Below, one piece after another: positions 16,906 to 25,326 of a stretch of 64,000 nt of DNA. The first letter of the stretch is position 1. Each line of letters begins with the position of its first letter. The DNA lies in the NCBI GenBank assembly GCA_964434385.1, contig CAYSUW010000006.1, positions 13,578 through 77,577 on the forward strand. Reading direction: 5' to 3'. The DNA comes from GCA-002700125 sp964434385. Its GTDB lineage: Bacteria; Chloroflexota; Dehalococcoidia; Lucifugimonadales; Lucifugimonadaceae. The notes under the pieces are model-generated. The model did not search any database and had not been told where the DNA came from. It saw only the letters and a list, made by a program, of their open reading frames with translations. A program made the position numbers and the translations under genes.

Positions 16906-17470
16906 TTTTAAGGTTTCTTAGATTAGTTACTTCTTTTATTCCTTTATCTTTATCTTCGAGTCTTCCTAAAATAAATAAGAGATCACTTGTTCTATTTATA
17001 TAAGGAATAATATTAGAATTTATTGAAGTATCTAATTCAATTAACTTTACTACTCTTCTTTCTAATCTTCTGACTACAGTCCTAGAGACATCAATTGCAG
17101 ACGAGGTTACTGAAGTGCCTGGCATAATAAAATTCTTACCTAAATTAATTTTCTCATTGATATTATCAATTAGAGATTCAAGATCAGATACCATGTTTTT
17201 GGTAATAGATTTCACTTCATTTTTAAGTTTCTTTTTATTATTAGGACTAGTAGCTAATTCTGCGGCAATAATGAATAAGGATTGTTGTAAATCTTCTATA
17301 ATTAATTTAATTTCGCTGTTTGAAGTTAAAGATTTTGCTAGTCCTAGAGAAGAAACTGCCTCATCAACTGTTCCATATGTTTCTACACGTAGATCAGATT
17401 TTGAAGTTCTTCCACCAAATAGTAGATTTGTTTCACCTTTATCACCAGATTTTGTGTAAATTTTTACCAT
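16898..17470 (-). CDS. pduO: PduO-type cob(I)alamin adenosyltransferase
   Basis: This protein of about 190 residues transfers the adenosyl group of ATP to cob(I)alamin, forming coenzyme B12. IYTKSGDKGETNLLFGG is the ATP loop, RVETYGTVDEA near residue 35 is the second conserved block, and the C-terminal INRTSDLLFILGR closes the site. I choose the ATG at 17470 (MVKIYTKSGD), which matches the family's normal N-terminus; an in-frame ATG at 17491 would add seven residues. It heads the his operon and overlaps hisH by 8 bases, an association that probably reflects co-transcription rather than shared function. Confidence 0.9.
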   Translation of the reverse strand: MVKIYTKSGDKGETNLLFGGRTSKSDLRVETYGTVDEAVSSLGLAKSLTSNSEIKLIIEDLQQSLFIIAAELATSPNNKKKLKNEVKSITKNMVSDLESLIDNINEKINLGKNFIMPGTSVTSSAIDVSRTVVRRLERRVVKLIELDTSINSNIIPYINRTSDLLFILGRLEDKDKGIKEVTNLRNLKNE

Positions 17471-17565
17471 TTTCTTTATTATACCTGACACATTATAAAG
17501 AGTTATACAATGTTAAAGTATATTTTAAAATAAATTGATATAATTGTTAGATATAGTGGAATAAA

Positions 17566-17910
17566 ATGTCTCAAGTACCAATAAATACAATAGAAATTAC
17601 CGTAAAAGCAGCTTCAAAAGTAAGAAAATTTGCTGAAAATGAAGGAAAAACCCCCTTTGCTCTAAAGGTAGCAGTAAGAGGAGGGGGATGTTCAGGTTTA
17701 ACTTATGATCTTCAAATAGTTGATACTCCACCACAAGATGAAAAAATCATCAAGCAACATGGAGTAGAAATTAGAGTTCCCAAAAAATCTTTTATTTTCT
17801 TAGCAGGCACAACACTAGATTTCTCTGATGGTTTAAATGGTAAAGGGTTTCTGTTTTCAAATCCAAATGCAAAAAAATCTTGCGGTTGTGGGACATCTTT
17901 TTCAGTTTAA
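17566..17910 (+). CDS. A-type iron-sulfur carrier (IscA/ErpA/SufA family)
   Basis: This 114-residue protein delivers or scaffolds Fe-S clusters. The three family cysteines are present: one in VRGGGCSGLTYDL near residue 43 and two in the C-terminal CGCG. The DFSDGLNGKGFLFSNPNA block precedes them as usual. It starts the plus-strand pair with ygfZ three bases downstream, and YgfZ also serves Fe-S proteins, so the two probably cooperate. The sufB gene at the end of the window is another member of this process. Confidence 0.93.
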   Translation: MSQVPINTIEITVKAASKVRKFAENEGKTPFALKVAVRGGGCSGLTYDLQIVDTPPQDEKIIKQHGVEIRVPKKSFIFLAGTTLDFSDGLNGKGFLFSNPNAKKSCGCGTSFSV

Positions 17911-17913
17911 ACT

Positions 17914-18744
17914 ATGAATTCAGAGACATTCTTTGTAGATTGTAATCAAGCTAAATTTCTTTATCAAAAAGGATTAGATGGTTTAGATTTGCTAGACAGG
18001 TTATCTACAAATAGTATTTTAAGCCTGTCTGAAAAAGATATTAAGACAACTATAGTTACTGATGAAAAAGGCAAAATTGTTGATATTTTAAACGTCTGGA
18101 AAATCAATAATGAAAAATTACTTTTAGAATCTAGTACTTCTAATATTGATAAGCTGGTGTTTTGGATAAATAAATTTACCATTGAAGAAGATTCTGAACT
18201 ACAAAAAGTGGACAATTATTCAAAAATTTCAATTATTGGAAATGATTTACAAGAACTACATTCTTTTATTCCTGATCTTATTTCTATGAAAAAAGGAAAT
18301 TTTATTGATGTTTCTATTAAATCTAGTAACTTCTTGGTAGGTAGGCATGAATTATTTAATGGATCTGAATCAATTGATTTTATTTGTTTAGATGGAACTT
18401 CATCCAGGACTGAATTAAAACAGTCCATATCTGATATGAATATTCCTGAAAAAAAACAGGAAGAATTTGAATTATTTAGAATAAAAAATCTTGTTCCTAA
18501 ATCAGGGAAAGAAATAACGGATTCTTATAATCCATTAGATTTAGGATTAGAGAGGTTTATTGATTTTTCTAAAGGATGTTATGTAGGACAAGAAGTAGTA
18601 GCTAGATTAGATACTTACAAAAAAGTCCAGAATATCATGCATGTAGTTAAGCTTGATGAAATAGATTCAAATCTGAGAGGGACAAAAATTACTTCATTAT
18701 CTGGAGAATATGCAATTGCAATTTCCAAGAAGAAATTCATGTAA
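17914..18744 (+). CDS. ygfZ: YgfZ / GcvT-like folate-binding Fe-S maintenance protein
   Basis: This 276-residue protein related to the glycine-cleavage T protein supports assembly or repair of certain Fe-S enzymes using folate. The signature KGCYVGQEVVARL near residue 217 is the YgfZ hallmark, with the conserved Cys. Sequence before it is weakly conserved (LLDRLSTNSI, TDEKGKIVD). It follows the A-type carrier by three bases. The gene ends two bases before the convergent fabL stop. Confidence 0.88.
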   Translation: MNSETFFVDCNQAKFLYQKGLDGLDLLDRLSTNSILSLSEKDIKTTIVTDEKGKIVDILNVWKINNEKLLLESSTSNIDKLVFWINKFTIEEDSELQKVDNYSKISIIGNDLQELHSFIPDLISMKKGNFIDVSIKSSNFLVGRHELFNGSESIDFICLDGTSSRTELKQSISDMNIPEKKQEEFELFRIKNLVPKSGKEITDSYNPLDLGLERFIDFSKGCYVGQEVVARLDTYKKVQNIMHVVKLDEIDSNLRGTKITSLSGEYAIAISKKKFM

Positions 18745-18746
18745 TT

Positions 18747-19508
18747 TTATTTAATTCTAGGTAAGAGTGTTTCTCCTCCATCAATAATTATGTTCTGACC
18801 TCTTATCATATAAGAATCCTCAGAGCATAAAAATTTTACTAATTTAGCTACATCAGAAGTTTTAATGAATTTTCCTGAAGGAGTCGTTCGATTAGCAAGT
18901 ATATTTATTTCAGAGTCAACAGGGAAGGAATTTATTGCATCAGTTTTAATTATTCCTGGAGAAATAGTATTTACCCTTATATCCTTTTTTGCCAGTTCTA
19001 TTGATAAATATCGTGTAATTGATTCAAGTGCAGATTTGGAGACTCCAACAGAAAAATAATTTGATAAAACTTTTTGAGATCCTAGACTAGAAATATTTAT
19101 TATTGAACCTCCATTTTTCATAAGTTTGCTAGCCATAATGGAAGAAATCCACGGTCCTCTTGCATTTGTATTCATTACCCAATCCCAATGTTTAGTTGAA
19201 AGTTCTTCTGATTTAACGTTAATCCCTGTGGCAGCATTGTTTACTAGCACATTAAGTTTTCCAAACTCTTTTTTTACTTTTTCAAAAAGTGTTTCTATGT
19301 CTTTTTCTCTTCCAAGATGAGTTTTAATTGAGAAACATTTTATCTTTTCTTTTTTTAATTCAATTAGAGTTTCTTTAGCATTCTTTGAGTTTCTAAAATA
19401 TGTAAATGCTACGTTGTATCCTTGTGTTGCTAATTCTAAACAAATAGCTTTTCCTATCCCTCTGGATCCACCTGTAACTAATGCAAATTTTTGATTTAAT
19501 TTATTCAC
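18747..19508 (-). CDS. fabL: FabL-type enoyl-[acyl-carrier-protein] reductase
   Basis: This 253-residue short-chain dehydrogenase has the NAD(P) motif TGGSRGIGK near residue 12. Its catalytic pair is Tyr151 and Lys158 with six residues between (YFSVGVSK), the spacing of enoyl-ACP reductases FabI and FabL, not the three of ordinary dehydrogenases. The run VGVSKSALESITRYLSIEL closely resembles Bacillus FabL. It therefore probably makes the last reduction of each fatty-acid cycle. The neighbours fabG and plsX support this. FabL-type enzymes tolerate triclosan differently from FabI. Confidence 0.82.
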   Translation of the reverse strand: MNKLNQKFALVTGGSRGIGKAICLELATQGYNVAFTYFRNSKNAKETLIELKKEKIKCFSIKTHLGREKDIETLFEKVKKEFGKLNVLVNNAATGINVKSEELSTKHWDWVMNTNARGPWISSIMASKLMKNGGSIINISSLGSQKVLSNYFSVGVSKSALESITRYLSIELAKKDIRVNTISPGIIKTDAINSFPVDSEINILANRTTPSGKFIKTSDVAKLVKFLCSEDSYMIRGQNIIIDGGETLLPRIK

Positions 19509-19517
19509 GATGATTAT

Positions 19518-20255
19518 TTATATGGCCATTCCACCATCTATTTTAATTATTTCTCCAGTCATGTAGGTTGATTTTTCTGAAGCTATAAAAGATGCCATCC
19601 CAGCTATTTCCTCAGGATTTCCAAATCTTTTCATTGGTATCCATGTCATAATTGTATCTTTTAATTTTTCTGATAATACATCTACTGTTGCAGTAGTAAT
19701 ATATCCAGGTGCAATTGCATTGACTGTCACTCCTCTTGTAGCAAGTTCTTTTGCTAATGAAAGTGTGAAAGAATGTATGGCTCCTTTTGAAGCAGAATAA
19801 TTAGTTTGTCCAATATTTCCTCTTAACCCAACAACAGAAGTAATATTTATTATTCTTCCCCATCTTTGTTTTACCATCTCTGGAACACACAAACGGGTAC
19901 AATAAAATGTACCTTTGAGATTTGTATCTATAACTTTATTAAAATCTTCATCTTTCATTCTCATTAATAGATTATCTGAAATTATTCCTGCATTATTTAC
20001 TAGGATATCTATATTTCCAAATTTAGTTTTGGAGTCAGAAATTAATTTTTCAACATCTTTTTTCTGTGAAACATTAGCTTGGAAACAATCAGCTTTTCCT
20101 CCAAGATCTTTTATTTCTTTAACAACTTTATCTGCATATTCTTTGTGACTATTGTAATTTATTGAAATAGAATGCCCATCATTTGCTAACGATTTTGCTA
20201 TAGCTGCTCCTATTCCTCTTGAAGCACCAGTAATCAAAGCATGCTTTTGTGTCAT
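19518..20255 (-). CDS. fabG: 3-oxoacyl-[acyl-carrier-protein] reductase
   Basis: This 245-residue short-chain dehydrogenase makes the first reduction of the fatty-acid cycle. It has the nucleotide motif TGASRGIGAA near residue 9, NNAGI near 87, catalytic Ser in NITSVVG, and the Tyr/Lys pair in YSASKGA near 152. It ends with TGEIIKIDGGMAI, as is typical of FabG. Spacing is 9 bases to fabL and 27 bases from plsX. Its placement inside a plsX-fab cluster makes FabG more likely than another reductase. Confidence 0.92.
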   Translation of the reverse strand: MTQKHALITGASRGIGAAIAKSLANDGHSISINYNSHKEYADKVVKEIKDLGGKADCFQANVSQKKDVEKLISDSKTKFGNIDILVNNAGIISDNLLMRMKDEDFNKVIDTNLKGTFYCTRLCVPEMVKQRWGRIINITSVVGLRGNIGQTNYSASKGAIHSFTLSLAKELATRGVTVNAIAPGYITTATVDVLSEKLKDTIMTWIPMKRFGNPEEIAGMASFIASEKSTYMTGEIIKIDGGMAI

Positions 20256-20282
20256 TTTTTCTCCTATTAAAATTTAGTTAAT

Positions 20283-21281
20283 TTATATACTAGATCTGAG
20301 CTTAGAAAGTTGTTTTTTTGATTCTTCAATATAATTTTTTCTTGCTAGCATGGTAGCTGTTCCTATTCCATTTGAAATTGCTTCTGGATTAGATTGTCCA
20401 TGTCCAACTATAGCTATTCCATTTACCCCAAAAATAGGTCCCCCACCAAATTCTTGCATTATATGTGTTAATCTGAAAATTTCTTTTTCTATATTTCTGT
20501 ACTCTTCTGATTTAGCTTCTCTGGAAATATATTCTGTGATAACTTTGCCTAAACCTTCTACTGATTTCAATAAAATGTTTCCAACAAATCCATCACATAC
20601 TACTACATTAGCTTTACCTTCCGGAATATCATCACCTTCAATATTTCCTATGAAATTAATATTTGATTTTTCTAATAAATCAGATGTTTCTTTTGTTGAT
20701 TTGTTTCCTTTTCCTTTTTCTGATCCATTACTAAGTAATGCAACTGTAGGGTTTTCAATATCATATATGATTTTTGCTTGAGTAACACCTAAAGCAGCAA
20801 AGTCAAATAGTTGTTTGGGGGAACAATCGACATTTAATGCAAGATCTAGTATTAGGGTTTTAGGTGCGAATCCAATTACAGCTCCACCTCCTGCTGGTTT
20901 TGACAACCCTTCAAATAAACCAAAAGCAAAAGCAGCAGATGCAAATGTTCCTCCTGATGTTCCACAACTTACAAATCCATCTGCAATTCCTTTTTTTACT
21001 AATCCCGAACAAACAAATACAGATGCTTGAGGTTTGTTCTTAAATGCTTTTCCTGGAGATTCTCCCTCTTCTACTACACCATTTGATGGAAATATTTTAA
21101 TCTTTTCAGAATCAATGTTTTGAGCTCTTATTTCTTTCTCAAGTATATGATTATCACCTACCAAAACAATTTTGACATTAGGATCTTTTAAAGCTAAACA
21201 TGCACCTTTAATATTGTTTGATGGACCATAATCACCTCCCATTGCATCTAAAGCAATGGTAATTTCTTTATTTTGATTCAT
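20283..21281 (-). CDS. plsX: phosphate acyltransferase PlsX
   Basis: This 332-residue enzyme makes acyl-phosphate from acyl-ACP, the first step toward phosphatidic acid by the PlsX/PlsY route. TIALDAMGGDYGP at the N-terminus and the C-terminal blocks EFGGGPIFGVNGIAIVGHG are diagnostic. I place the start at ATG 21281 because a GGAGG site lies 4 bases upstream. An in-frame ATG at 21299 would add six residues, overlap the dehydratase gene and contain that ribosome site inside the coding sequence. Confidence 0.94.
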   Translation of the reverse strand: MNQNKEITIALDAMGGDYGPSNNIKGACLALKDPNVKIVLVGDNHILEKEIRAQNIDSEKIKIFPSNGVVEEGESPGKAFKNKPQASVFVCSGLVKKGIADGFVSCGTSGGTFASAAFAFGLFEGLSKPAGGGAVIGFAPKTLILDLALNVDCSPKQLFDFAALGVTQAKIIYDIENPTVALLSNGSEKGKGNKSTKETSDLLEKSNINFIGNIEGDDIPEGKANVVVCDGFVGNILLKSVEGLGKVITEYISREAKSEEYRNIEKEIFRLTHIMQEFGGGPIFGVNGIAIVGHGQSNPEAISNGIGTATMLARKNYIEESKKQLSKLRSSI

Positions 21282-21285
21282 AAAT

Positions 21286-21290
21286 CCTCC
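21286..21290 (-). promoter_or_regulatory. ribosome binding site of plsX
   Basis: GGAGG on the minus strand, four bases before ATG 21281. It decides between two in-frame start codons for plsX. Confidence 0.7.
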
Positions 21291-21292
21291 AT

Positions 21293-21682
21293 TTAACAAT
21301 ATGCTATTCCTGAGATCACATCGACTCCATCTTTATTAGAGCAATTCACTGAACAAGTAATTTTAGTTAATTCTAGTTTTTTTTCCATACTTTTTATTGT
21401 GCCATTTGTAGTAATTTCATCATTTAAGAAAACAGGAGCTTTAAATTTTATTTTTAACCCACCAGAATTAAGCCATATTTCACCAAAATTTTTATACATA
21501 AAATCTGATATGAATGAAATGATAAGCATTCCATGTGCTATTCTTTTCCCAAATTGAGTAGTATTAGCATATTTAGGATCTAAATGAATAGGATTAATAT
21601 CTCCTGAAGATTTAGAGTATTTAACTACTTGAGAATCAGTAACTTTATGAATAACTGGTAATAATGTTTTTTCTTTAGGCAT
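21293..21682 (-). CDS. hadB: MaoC-family dehydratase, catalytic (HadB-like) subunit
   Basis: This 129-residue hot-dog-fold protein has the hydratase 2 motif SGDINPIHLD, giving catalytic Asp28 and His33, followed by GKRIAHGMLI. These enzymes dehydrate (3R)-hydroxyacyl thioesters. With the adjacent HadA-like partner upstream, and plsX-fabG-fabL downstream, it most likely serves as the FAS II 3-hydroxyacyl-ACP dehydratase, in the place of FabZ. Its start overlaps the partner's stop by 8 bases, which suggests a fixed subunit ratio. An (R)-specific enoyl-CoA hydratase is the alternative. Confidence 0.8.
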   Translation of the reverse strand: MPKEKTLLPVIHKVTDSQVVKYSKSSGDINPIHLDPKYANTTQFGKRIAHGMLIISFISDFMYKNFGEIWLNSGGLKIKFKAPVFLNDEITTNGTIKSMEKKLELTKITCSVNCSNKDGVDVISGIAYC

Positions 21683-22079
21683 TTTTTTGTTCCTGATTAG
21701 TGATAAGTAAATTAGATGATGAATATCCGATTTTTTGATTGTTGACGTTTTTAAAATGCATTTCTATAGTTACCATCAGATTATTTCTAATAATTTTTTT
21801 AGATTTCAAGGTACATGTGCAAATCAGTTGAGAATTGACCTTCACTGGTGAATATAAACTCATCTCCTGACTAGTGTGTACAGTTTCAGAATCATTATTG
21901 AATAAATCAAGAGTTTTTAAAAGATCTTTGAATCCTAAAGTTACTAGAGCAGATATAGGATAATTAAGTTTGTTGTTGACAGTTAATTGACATGCTTCTA
22001 CATAAGAATCAAGGAATTCTTGGGTGGCATTTAATTTATATTCTGAAATAATATCACCAGGTGATAGAATATTAAGAAT
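21675..22079 (-). CDS. hadA: MaoC-like N-terminal dehydratase (HadA-like) subunit with an apparent ATT start
   Basis: An open frame of 134 residues ends at 21675. From the N-terminus it reads ILNILSPGDIISEYKL, later YPISALVTLGF and then VHTSQEMSLYSPVKVNSQL, which fits the FAS1-like/MaoC N-terminal hot-dog domain (compare the H-EQ-x-H-P pattern of HadA). It lacks the catalytic Asp/His of HadB, as HadA does. There is no in-frame ATG, GTG or TTG before residue 73. AAGGAG at 22086-22091 is spaced six bases from an in-frame ATT (22077-22079), so ATT initiation is the simplest reading. The ATG at 21863 would leave only half the domain. Confidence 0.65.
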   Translation of the reverse strand: MLNILSPGDIISEYKLNATQEFLDSYVEACQLTVNNKLNYPISALVTLGFKDLLKTLDLFNNDSETVHTSQEMSLYSPVKVNSQLICTCTLKSKKIIRNNLMVTIEMHFKNVNNQKIGYSSSNLLITNQEQKNA

Positions 22080-22085
22080 TACAGA

Positions 22086-22091
22086 CTCCTT
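22086..22091 (-). promoter_or_regulatory. ribosome binding site ahead of an ATT start
   Basis: AAGGAG on the minus strand, six bases before an in-frame ATT at 22077-22079. No canonical start codon lies at a usable distance, so this site marks the probable start of the HadA-like gene. Confidence 0.55.
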
Positions 22092-22145
22092 AGAATTACA
22101 ATATCAAAATACTTTACTTAAAAGTAATCATTAAATAAAGCTTTT

Positions 22146-22949
22146 ATGAATACACAAAAAAGAAGAACTGCTCTAGTTACTGGTGGAGCTACAGGCATTG
22201 GAAAAGCTATAACTTTGAAACTATTTGAAGAAGGATTTAATGTTGTTGTTGCTGATTTCAATGAAGAACAAGGCGAAGAAATTTCAAAAATATCTGATGA
22301 AAGACTTGGAGAAATTGTATTCTATAAAACAAATGTTACTGACACAAAAAATGTTAAAAACCTTTTAGAATTTACCAGAAAAAATTTTGATAATATAAAT
22401 ACTTTGATTAATAATGCAGGTGTTGCTGGTGCGAAAGGTTGGGAAAATGAATCTGTATCTCGAGATGAAGACTGGAAAGCATCTTGGAATGTAAATATTT
22501 TAGGATTAATAAATGTTACTAATCAATTTTTACCAGAATTACAAGAAAATATTGGAAGTAGAATAGTTAATATTGCTTCTGTTTCAGGAAGACAAGGTAG
22601 GCCTTCACTTCCACATTATTCTTCAACAAAGGCAGCAGTTATAAATTTTACAAAATCATTACATATGAGATTAGAAAATTTTGATATTACTGTTAATACT
22701 GTTTGTCCTGGATTAATTTGGACTCCTATGTGGGAACAAGTTGGTTTAAAGTATTCTAATACTCAAGAAAAATACAAAGGATTTAATGCTAGAGAAGTTT
22801 TTGATGATATGGTAAATCAAACTATCCCTTTAGGTAGGGAACAGACCCCACAAGATGTTGCGGATTTAGTTTATTTTTTTGTAGTAGAAGATTCTTCAGG
22901 TTTTTCAGGACAAGCTGTCAATGTTGATGGAGGATTCTTTTTAAACTGA
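22146..22949 (+). CDS. short-chain dehydrogenase/reductase
   Basis: This 267-residue classical SDR has the nucleotide motif TGGATGIGKA near residue 12, an Asp after beta-2 (VVADFNEE) suggesting NAD preference, NNAGVAG near 92, the catalytic Ser in NIASVSG and the Tyr/Lys pair in YSSTKAA near 158. The ending SGQAVNVDGG is typical. The substrate cannot be predicted. It begins 66 bases from the divergent HadA-like gene and is followed 12 bases later by a degenerate relative, so the two are probably co-transcribed. Confidence 0.88.
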   Translation: MNTQKRRTALVTGGATGIGKAITLKLFEEGFNVVVADFNEEQGEEISKISDERLGEIVFYKTNVTDTKNVKNLLEFTRKNFDNINTLINNAGVAGAKGWENESVSRDEDWKASWNVNILGLINVTNQFLPELQENIGSRIVNIASVSGRQGRPSLPHYSSTKAAVINFTKSLHMRLENFDITVNTVCPGLIWTPMWEQVGLKYSNTQEKYKGFNAREVFDDMVNQTIPLGREQTPQDVADLVYFFVVEDSSGFSGQAVNVDGGFFLN

Positions 22950-22961
22950 TATGAGAGGACA

Positions 22962-23579
22962 ATGTATAAAGAAAAAACAATAAACTCAGATTTAGTATTA
23001 CTTTCTAATTCAGAGTTTGTGAAAAATAATCTAAAAATGTTTATTAGAAAATTCAGTAAACAAAAGAACAATGAAATTTTAAAAATTTCGAAGATAATTG
23101 AATTAGAAGATATTAGTACTAATAATATAAGTGAGAATTTAATAAAAAAAATTGATAATCAACAAGAAAACTTGATTGTCATAGTGGATTTTAAAGAAGA
23201 ATTTCAAATTAATTCTGATTTAATTCAATTACAATATTTTAGAAATTTATTAGAAATTATAGATAAGTATACTAGTTATAAGAATATAGTTAATATTATC
23301 TCTGAAATAGGTGTATTAGGGGATTCCACTCATTATTTTAGAGCTCTTCAGTATGCAGCAGTAATAAATATAGCTCAAGCATATGCTCTTAGATTTGGTT
23401 CTTTAAATATTAGAATCAACAATATTTGCCTCCCAGAATATTTTTCAGATCCTGATAATTCCATTATTTCAAATGAATCTGAGTTAACTTTATCTAATTT
23501 GACAAAATTTTTATTGTCTTCAAAATCAAAGCATATCACTGGACAAACTTTGAGTTTATCTAAGGAACTTTTAAGGTAA
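22962..23579 (+). CDS. degenerate short-chain dehydrogenase-like protein
   Basis: This 205-residue protein is a weak SDR match in its second half. QYAAVINIAQAYAL followed by LNIRINNICLPEYFS aligns with the active-site helix and the IRVN-I-PG block, and the end SKHITGQTLSLSKELL aligns with the usual ITGQ-L-VDGG. The N-terminal glycine-rich nucleotide motif is absent, and the Tyr-xxx-Lys pair appears replaced (RALQY). It is probably not an enzyme by itself. It may be a non-catalytic partner of the SDR 12 bases upstream, or a decaying duplicate; the frame is nevertheless fully open. Confidence 0.6.
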   Translation: MYKEKTINSDLVLLSNSEFVKNNLKMFIRKFSKQKNNEILKISKIIELEDISTNNISENLIKKIDNQQENLIVIVDFKEEFQINSDLIQLQYFRNLLEIIDKYTSYKNIVNIISEIGVLGDSTHYFRALQYAAVINIAQAYALRFGSLNIRINNICLPEYFSDPDNSIISNESELTLSNLTKFLLSSKSKHITGQTLSLSKELLR

Positions 23580-23581
23580 TT

Positions 23582-24157
23582 TTATTTATCCGAAAGTAGT
23601 TCTTCTAGTATTTCGTTTAGTTGAGATTCATTAACCGGACCTATGACTTTTTTTAAAATTTTTCCTCTGTTATCTATGAAAAATTTTTCTGGTAAAGCTC
23701 TGACTCCAAAATTTATTGCAATTTCTCCGTTAGTATCTAGTGCTAAAGGATAATTTATTGAAAATCGATCTTTAAATGAAAGAGCATTTTTCTCTGAATC
23801 CCATAAAGATACTCCTACAAAATTTATTCCTCTTTCTGACCATTTTTTATAAGCTTCTGACAATATTGGTCCTTCTTTAATGCATGGGGGACACCATGAA
23901 GCCCAAAAATCAATCATTAAGTATTCCTCTCCAAGATTATTTGAAGAGATAATTTCTTCAGAAATGGTAGTAATCTCAAATTTGGTATATGGATCAATTC
24001 TTAAATTAGTTTCACTAAAAAACTCGTTTAATCCAGGTTGCCCATGTTGCCCATCTGTAGAAATTGTTGACCATATGATAATAAATATAAATATTGATAA
24101 AAATATTAAAATAAGAGGCATACTAATTAGTAAAAATTTCCTATTTTCTTGTTTCAA
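23582..24157 (-). CDS. ccmG: CcmG/TlpA-type membrane-anchored thioredoxin
   Basis: This 191-residue protein has one N-terminal membrane anchor (about residues 9-30) and an extracytoplasmic thioredoxin domain. The active site is CPPC in DFWASWCPPCIKEGP, and the cis-proline block is RALPEKFFID. In the cytochrome c system it keeps the haem-binding cysteines of apocytochromes reduced. It is the last gene of the operon, overlapping the preceding gene by 4 bases, and stops two bases from the convergent SDR-like gene. A general TlpA role is possible, but the ccmF/ccmH neighbours favour CcmG. Confidence 0.83.
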   Translation of the reverse strand: MKQENRKFLLISMPLILIFLSIFIFIIIWSTISTDGQHGQPGLNEFFSETNLRIDPYTKFEITTISEEIISSNNLGEEYLMIDFWASWCPPCIKEGPILSEAYKKWSERGINFVGVSLWDSEKNALSFKDRFSINYPLALDTNGEIAINFGVRALPEKFFIDNRGKILKKVIGPVNESQLNEILEELLSDK

Positions 24158-25323
24158 TATTCTCCTTTTATCTGTTTTAGTTTTTCTCTGAAGCCTTTCT
24201 CTAAAATTGTATATTCTTCTTTACTAATTTTTCCAGATTGCAATGATTTCTTTAGTTCATCAATTTTTAAAATCAATCTTTCTCTTTCTTCAGAAAGTTT
24301 ATAATCAGGATTATTTTTCATGCTTAAAAAAACTGAATAAATTATTAATAGAAGTAATATTAATGAAATAAAAAATATTAAAATTATTTTATATAGATTA
24401 GTTTCAAAAAAAGTAAAAATTGAACTAATATTTTTAGATTCAGCAAATGATGATAATTCAAGTTCTATATTAGAACCTCTATCATAATTAGTTCCTTCGG
24501 AAATTGTATAAAAATCTTCATCTATCTTTATTTTTTCTAATGATTTTAAACCTTCTCCTTTGATTATTCCTTCTGGTGCATTCATTAAGACCCTGACTTT
24601 ATCTGCTCCAAAAGGGAGTTTTAGGTTAAAGGAGAATATAGAGTTAATTGTAAGAGAAGAATATGAAAATATTATTTGATGGATTCCCGGAGGGACAGGA
24701 TTAGATAATGCAAATCCAGTTGGTATTTCCATTACATTTCCTGGAGGAAGATCACTGTCAACATTTAAGTCTGAAAAACCTTCTGGAAGACTGAATCTTA
24801 ATAAATCAAAACCTGAAAGATCAGGTTTTGAGAGATCTGCTTGAAAAGTTTTATCTCCAGAATTTTCTAATGTTATTAATCCAAGAATAGACATCTTTCC
24901 ATCTATCGAGTTAGTTTGAGGTATCATCAATGAGTACTCAGTAATCTTAATATAATCTAAATTTGTTCCTCTATCATAGATTTCTATATTTAAATCATCC
25001 CATTTTTCATTGGGTTGTAATTCTGTTATTACAGACAATCCATCATTTTCAGTTACTAAAAATAATTTTTCAGTTTCATCGATTGTTATTTTTGGGAAAG
25101 AAAATTTTGCTTTTATAGTATTAGTAGTTGAGATCTCATTTATTTCTTCTGAGTTGTTTATTAATTTAAAGAGTTTTATTAGATATTCTTTAGATGAGTC
25201 TGAATTTTTTGTTTTATTTTCTATTGAACCTGAGATTGAAATGGTTATATCATCAGCTGAAATATGACCCTGTTGAAAAAAAGTGAATACAAAAATAAGA
25301 GTTGTGATGAATAATTTTTTCAT
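24154..25323 (-). CDS. uncharacterised exported protein with a C-terminal membrane anchor
   Basis: I do not recognise this 389-residue protein. It has a signal peptide (about residues 1-23, ending near SADD), a long extracytoplasmic region rich in beta-type sequence with repeated mentions of short hydrophobic strands, one transmembrane helix near residues 312-335, and a cytoplasmic tail of about 50 residues. The tail forms a charged helical hairpin (LKKSLQSGKISKEEYTILEK), similar in pattern to the tail of the 81-residue protein encoded just upstream. Its location between the CcmI-like gene and ccmG suggests a role in cytochrome c maturation, perhaps as an apocytochrome-handling factor; this is inference. 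Confidence 0.7.
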   Translation of the reverse strand: MKKLFITTLIFVFTFFQQGHISADDITISISGSIENKTKNSDSSKEYLIKLFKLINNSEEINEISTTNTIKAKFSFPKITIDETEKLFLVTENDGLSVITELQPNEKWDDLNIEIYDRGTNLDYIKITEYSLMIPQTNSIDGKMSILGLITLENSGDKTFQADLSKPDLSGFDLLRFSLPEGFSDLNVDSDLPPGNVMEIPTGFALSNPVPPGIHQIIFSYSSLTINSIFSFNLKLPFGADKVRVLMNAPEGIIKGEGLKSLEKIKIDEDFYTISEGTNYDRGSNIELELSSFAESKNISSIFTFFETNLYKIILIFFISLILLLLIIYSVFLSMKNNPDYKLSEERERLILKIDELKKSLQSGKISKEEYTILEKGFREKLKQIKGEY

Positions 25324-25326
25324 ATT

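Noticed and set aside
21675..21863. A 62-residue protein starting at ATG 21863
   Set aside because: Family similarity continues in frame for over 70 codons upstream, so this ATG is internal to the HadA-like gene.
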